NCBI RefSeq assembly: GCF_024323335.1 | Contig: NC_066583.1 | Coordinates: forward strand, 268,851,416 to 268,915,415 | DNA length: 64,000 bases | Source of the DNA: Lathyrus oleraceus | Lineage: Eukaryota; Streptophyta; Magnoliopsida; Fabales; Fabaceae | Direction of reading: 5' to 3' | Part shown: in pieces, positions 59,145 to 64,000 of the stretch | How positions within the stretch are numbered: the stretch's first letter is position 1 | How the letters are laid out: each line of letters opens with the position of its first letter | The notes under the pieces: generated by a model | Databases searched by the model: none | The model's input: the letters and a program-made list of their open reading frames with translations, nothing else | What the model was told of the DNA's origin: nothing | Made by a program: the position numbers and the translations under genes

Positions 59145-60284
59145 GGGAAGGTGTGGGAAATGTTTGGAGGGAGAAAGAAGGAGTTCTCTTCAGAAAAGGG
59201 GAAGGCCCAAAAATGCTCAAAAAATGAAACTTGTGGAGGAAGTGTGGTTGGGTTCTGACTTGATCCTCCACTCCACTCAATTTGTTTGCACCTTAGCATC
59301 AAAGGGGAGGGGAAAAGATGGTTCAATCAGAGTTATGGTGGCTCTTGGTTTTTGCCATTTTGGGGAAAAAGTGGCTTTTGACTTTGACTTCGATTTGGTT
59401 TCATGTGACCTTAATCCTTTCCATTATAACTTGAACATGTGCCTTTGAATGTTTTGGAATGTGTTTGGGATCAAATGGGATCAGAACAAACAAGTTTAGT
59501 GGCTTGGTGCATTAAAATGCAAAAACTGCCTAAGTGTGGTCTGATGTGTGCATCATGACAAGTTACCAACTTTGAAGTTGGGCCAAATACAATTTGGTCA
59601 TGCTTTTTGTATGAAACTTGTGCACATTTTTCTTTGCCACGCCCTTAATCATTTTCAAAATAGCCAGGTCAAAAGGAGTTGTGGTTTGAAAATGGTATTG
59701 AGGTAAAGTGGAGGTCATGGACATGATTCTAGGTCTGGCTAGGCATCTTGACCAACTTGGCCAATCCAAATATTGAGGTCCTTGCTCAATGAATTAGGTC
59801 TTGGACATTGAAACAGAGATGAAGAGGGATTCAATTAGGACATTTTTATCACATAAGATCTTGAAAATCTTGAAAGGTGAAAACGTTATAAGGTTTTAAC
59901 AAAAATGGTAGGCCAAACTTGCCAAAATGTGACCAACCATCATGTCCTAGAAATGCCATTTTGAGATTTCTTGATTTTTAAGGCACCATGATGGATGTTT
60001 TAAGCTCATATAATTATATCTTGATGGAAAATGAGGCTTTATGCTTGGTGGGATGATTTTAGGTTAAGTCCATGGGTGAAAACAATGTGTTGAAAGTTCA
60101 AAGTTCAAAATCAAACCAAGGACTTGTACCATGGATGAAATGGGTGTTTGATTGATGAATTATGGTTGAAAATGAATTTAATTTAAGATGAATGGAGTTA
60201 TGAATCATGGGGTGATCAAGTGGGGAAATGCATAGAATCAAATGATGCATAAATTAGGGTTTCTTGGTCCAACCTTCCAGTGCT

Positions 60285-60419
60285 TGGAAGAAGATTGTTG
60301 ACCGACTTGTCCTTGAGAAGACTCAGATAAAGACAACCTTTGAGTCTGAGATTCGACGCATCCAAAGGAAGTATGCTCCCATAGCCAGATTGTCTGATGC
60401 AGCTGCTAGGGATCCTTAG
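60285..60419 (+). pseudogene. ORF1 C-terminal fragment of element C
   Basis: A short open stretch ending at TAG 60417-60419, rich in K, E and R, with the segment ESEIRRIQRKYAPIARLSDA. Its position just before gag and its charged, helical character match the end of an Ogre ORF1, though it is not closely similar to A's. The rest of ORF1 is gone. Confidence 0.55.
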
Positions 60420-60732
60420 GATGATAGTTTCCTTTTCTCTTGTATTTGTACTTTGGATTCTGAAATTGTACTTAGTGTAATCCTTCCAATTTGTATGAAT
60501 AAAAAGAGATTTTATGGTCAATTGAATTGTTATTATTGATTATTGTTATTACTAATTAAGAATATTTTCAAGTAAGACTTCATGTGTTCCTTGAAATTAA
60601 AATAAAAAATATTGCATTTCATGCATCATTTGCATAACAGGTTTCTTTCGTCAGGTGTCTTATCAGTTCTTCTTATGTGTATCAGCCAAGCTGACTCACC
60701 ACTACAACACCTAGGCTAAACAACCAAAGAGA
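60420..60732 (+). other. Spacer before gag in element C
   Basis: AT-rich, no ORF. It contains CATTTGCATAACAGGT near 60629-60644, closely matching the pre-gag site of B (near 6572), and further CAG acceptor-like sites. Confidence 0.5.
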
Positions 60733-62648
60733 ATGGAGCACCTCGAACAAGAGAACAGAGAACTGAAAGACGAGATCGCCAGACTCACAACACTGATGGA
60801 GTCTGTGATAGCTACTCATAACCATCAATCTCCACCTCATGCAACTCCTCCTCCTTAGAGGACTGTCATATCAGAGATCACTTCATCAACCATTCCTGTG
60901 GCAGCCAACCAGTCTATTCCTGCCATGCCAGATGGGTTCCCATGGGGAATGCCACTTAATTTTATGCCTAAAGGGTAAGCACCCATTTTTTCTTTTGTGC
61001 CGGTATCTAGCCCGATCCTGATTGTGCCTCCTCAAATCATTCATACTCTGCCTCGTGTTGAGGAAACTATTTACCATTCTGAGTCATTTGAAGGTCTAGA
61101 TGTTTATGAGAAGATGAATGAAATGAAGGATCAGTTCCTTGAGCTGCGCAAGGAGTTGAAGACCCTGAGAGGAAAAGACTTATTTGTCAAGAGTGTTGTT
61201 GAACTATGTTTGGTTCCCAACGTCAAAATTCCGGTGAAATTCAAGGTCCCAGACTTTGAAAAATGCAAGGGGAGTAACTGTCCGTTGAGCCATCTTGTTA
61301 TGTATGGCAGGAAAATGTCTACTCAAACTGATAATGATCAGCTGCTGATTCACTACTTTCAGGATAGTCTGACTGAAGTTGCCCTGAGATTGTACATGGC
61401 CCTGGACAGTGCTAGGATTCGTACTTTCAACGACTTAGGCGAGGCCTTTGTCAAGCAGTATAAGTACAGCGTTGATATGGGACCAGATAGAGATCAGTTG
61501 AGGTCAATATCTCAGAAGGATAAGGAGCCATTTAAAGAATATGCTCAGAGATGGAGAGAGCTTGCTGCTCAAATTAGTCCGCTTTTGGAGGAAAAGGAGA
61601 TGACTTAGATTTTCCTGAAGACGCTGGTTTCATTTTACTATGAACGTATGATTGCGAATTCCCCCAATAATTTTACTGAGATGGTAAACATGGGGATGAG
61701 ATTAGAGGAAGGAGTCTATGAAGGGCGTCTGTCCAAAGATGAAGCGTCGACAAGCAAGAAGTATGGTGGGGATTTCTCTAAGAAGAAGGAAGGAGAAACT
61801 AATGCAGTATCAGTTGGGAGGCTGAGGAGGCCTCATGTAAGGAAGAGTTCTCGGTCACGACAACATTAGCATCAAGTCTTGTCAGTAATTCCAATCTTTG
61901 CCAACAATTTAACAAATAAGTCAGTTCCTATTCAGCAACAACAACATCAACAACAACCGCAATAATGTACCAACTACAACAACAACAATCATCAATAAAA
62001 TTTGAGAGTAAGAAGGTCTCTTTTGACCCTATTCCTATGACATATGCAAAATTGTACCCGTCTTTGGTCGTCAACAATCTCATTCAACCAAGGAATCCTC
62101 CTCAAATACCTGAGCCACTATCATGGTGGTTCAAACCGGATTTACACTGTGCTTTTCACCAGAAAGCCCATGGTCATGACATTGAAAACCGTTATCCCTT
62201 AAAATATGAAGTTCAGAAGCTTGTTAAAAGTGGTATGGTGTCCTTCGAGGACATAACACCAAATGTGAAAGCCAACCCATTGCCTGCTCATGGTAACGCT
62301 TCTGTCAACATGGTGGACAGTTGTCCATGGAATTTTAAAGTTTTTGATGTACGTCGTATCCGTAGGTCTTTGGTGGAGATGCATAGAACTCTGTCTTTGA
62401 TTAGTGATTGTGAACATGACCATGATGGTTGTGTCATTTGCAGTGTGAACCCTCGTGGGTGTGTAATTATCAAGAGGGATATTCAAAAGTTGATGCATAA
62501 GAATGTTATCCAGATTCAACAGTCAAGAGATATGGGTGGTGTTGTGAACGTCATTGTGCCAGTGTTCAAGACCTCTGAGCGGGTAGTCATTCAGTTCGAT
62601 AGCATCAATAGCAATAATGTCAAAGTATCGTCGTTGGTTATACGGTAA
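60733..62648 (+). pseudogene. gag: gag of element C
   Basis: The ATG at 60733 opens a coiled-coil N-terminus comparable to A and B. The gag core is at about 61240-61600 (HYFQDSLTEVALRLYMAL and EYAQRWRELAAQI). A Q-rich tract lies near 61930-61990, and a degraded C-H-H motif (CAFHQKAHGHDIENR) near 62149-62193 has lost its last cysteine. Stops in the main frame: 60856, 60976, 61606 and 61867. The frame then shifts before 61965. Confidence 0.82.
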
Positions 62649-62681
62649 GCGGGCCCTGTCCCATATACATCCGATAAAGCT

Positions 62682-63995
62682 GTGCCATATCAGTATAATG
62701 CCACCATGATAGAGAATGGTCAAGAAATTGCTCTTCCATTTGCAGAACTAGTGGTGAATATTGCAGACATTACAAAGGTGACCCATAGTGGTCGTGTGTT
62801 CAGTCCGGTTTTTCCTAAGATTGTGGAATGTTTTCGTGGGGAAGAAGACGGAGATTTGTACAGTTAATCCAGTTAGTGCTCTGACGTGTCAGTCTGGTGA
62901 GTCTATCAAGTTGAAGACTAACGATGATGATGAAGTATTACGACTGATTAAAAGAAGTGAATTTAACATTGTGGAGCAACTGCTCCAAACACCGTCAAAG
63001 ATTTATGTGCTGTCATTGTGATGAATTCTAAATCACATAGAGAAGCATCGCAGAAGGTGTTGGAACATGCTTATGTTGAACATGATGTTATTGTGGATCA
63101 GTTTGACCACATTGTTGCCAACATCACTTCTTGTAACAATCTTAGCTTTTGTGATGAAGAACTTCCCGAGGAAGGCAGGAATTACAATTTGGCATTGCAT
63201 ATTTCGATGAATTGCAAGAAGGACGCTATGTCCAATGTTTTGGTTGATACAGGATCATCGTTGAAGGTGTTGCCAAAGTCAACTCTATCAAGACTCTCAT
63301 ATCAAGGCGCCCCGATGAGGTATAGTGGCGTAGTTGTTAAAGCGTTTGACGGTTCTCGTAAAACTGTCATTGGAGAAGTGGACCTTCAAGTGAAGATAGG
63401 TCCGAGTGATTTCTAAATTACTTTTCAAGTGATGGATATCCACCCGGCATATAGTTTCTTGTTGGGAAGGCAATGGAGTCATGAAGCTAGAGCTGTGACA
63501 TCTACCTTACATAAAAAGATGAAATTTGTTAAGAACAGAAAACTCGTCGTTGTTGGTGGAGAGAAGGCATTGTTGGTAAGCCATTTGTCATCTTTTACTT
63601 ACGTTGATGTTGAGGAGGAAGTTGGAACACCGTTCCAAGCTTTGTCCATTGCTGATGAATTAAAGAAAGGTGGGGCACCCATGTCTTCTTTAAAAGTTGC
63701 ACAAGAGGCTATTCAGGCTGGCAGTATTGATAAATGGGGTCGTGTTGTGGAATTCCTTGAGAATAAGAACATGGAAGGGCTAGGATTTCAACCAGGGCCA
63801 TTCAACGCCAATGTCAAGGTTATGCAACCATTTTTTTGTAGTGGAGGGTTCATTCATGAGAATGATCAACACTCAACTACAATTATTGAAGACAATAATA
63901 AAGATGAAGCTTGTGCCAACTTTGTGACGCATGGCCAGACTTGCAACAACTGGGTTGTTGTTGATGTTCATATTGTTATGAACCGTCCTAAGTAA
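62682..63995 (+). pseudogene. pro: Aspartic protease region of element C
   Basis: The retropepsin active site DTG is at 63246-63254 (NVLVDTGSSLKVLP), with the following conserved block DIHPAYSFLLGRQWSHEA at about 63432-63485. Frame changes lie near 62860 and 63020, and a TAA at 63414-63416 splits the domain. The frame then stays open to 63995, where the intron and RT would be expected next. Confidence 0.85.
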
Positions 63996-64000
63996 TTTGT

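Larger units (their letters stand above)
43980..60255 (-). mobile_element. Element G: LTR of an Ogre/Tat relative, interrupted by D and H
   Basis: The left end TGCCGCACATG, read on the minus strand, is an LTR end closing GCGGCA like element A's. Further in, the minus strand carries the Ogre LTR signature: TAAATAA then CGGTGGCG(A/G)CTCT, and GAGGGGTG..AATACCTTCCCCTTGCG preceded by a tetraloop hairpin. The pieces 43980-44482, 54562-55495 and 57777 to about 60255 belong together; a similar GATTTTACCTT motif lies on both sides of D. The minus-strand TATA box is at 59137-59144. The LTR start is missing: the sequence changes to element C between about 60255 and 60285. Confidence 0.7.
60260..64000 (+). 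mobile_element. Element C: decayed Ogre-type element, both ends missing
   Basis: Order: ORF1 tail, spacer, gag, protease, then the window ends. It is more diverged from A and B than they are from each other, and has many stops. There is no LTR or leader on the left: it abuts the LTR of G in opposite orientation. RT and integrase should follow beyond 64000. Confidence 0.82.

Noticed and set aside
60839..61077. Small ORFs on both strands near the start of C's gag
   Set aside because: Shadows of the degraded gag frame, which carries stops at 60856 and 60976.

Overview
This is plant nuclear DNA made almost entirely of transposable elements. I see no host protein gene, rRNA or tRNA gene. The very large Ogre-type (Ty3/gypsy, Tat lineage) elements with LTRs near 4.9 kb, together with a SIRE/Maximus-type Ty1/copia element carrying an extra env-like ORF, suggest a legume. 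The tribe Fabeae (pea, vetch, lentil, Lathyrus) is most likely, because Ogre is abundant there. That assignment is inference from family content, not from a species marker.

Left block, 1-39258. Element A is an Ogre-type element that enters the window inside its 5' leader (1-782), so its 5' LTR lies outside. It resumes at 22076 with ORF1 (22131-23853), gag-pro (24391-27683), a frame-joining intron, RT/RNase H/integrase (27959-31440), a repeat-rich 3' UTR and its 3' LTR (33848-38721). Element B (783-22075) is a complete related element nested in A's leader. It has 4838 and 4837 bp LTRs ending TG...CA and a CATAT target-site duplication. B has no ORF1. Both coding regions are broken by stops and frameshifts. 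A itself sits in a LINE remnant, whose 3' end follows at 38722-39258.

Middle and right block, 39363-60255. After a 183-bp TA microsatellite come a minus-strand copia pol remnant (E, 40400-41512), a minus-strand LINE pol remnant (F, about 41530-43979), and a minus-strand LTR of another Ogre/Tat relative (G, 43980 to about 60255). G has been opened twice: by the SIRE-type copia element D (44483-54561, TSD CTAAG) and by a solo LTR H (55496-57776, TSD ATCCT). D is young-looking. Its gag, RT/RNase H and 740-aa env-like ORFs are open, and only two small frame breaks fall in the protease and early integrase region.

Right edge, 60260-64000. Element C is a much more decayed Ogre-type element, plus strand. 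It starts with only the tail of ORF1 and runs through gag and protease off the window.

The most interesting unexplained signal is RNA structure. A and B share (i) a serial hairpin array in the LTR leader, ending in a tetraloop hairpin that G also keeps with a different stem sequence; (ii) an array of four hairpins immediately after the integrase stop; and (iii) a 43-nt block in the 3' UTR that is identical although its surroundings have diverged. Several stem positions differ between copies by paired changes that keep pairing.
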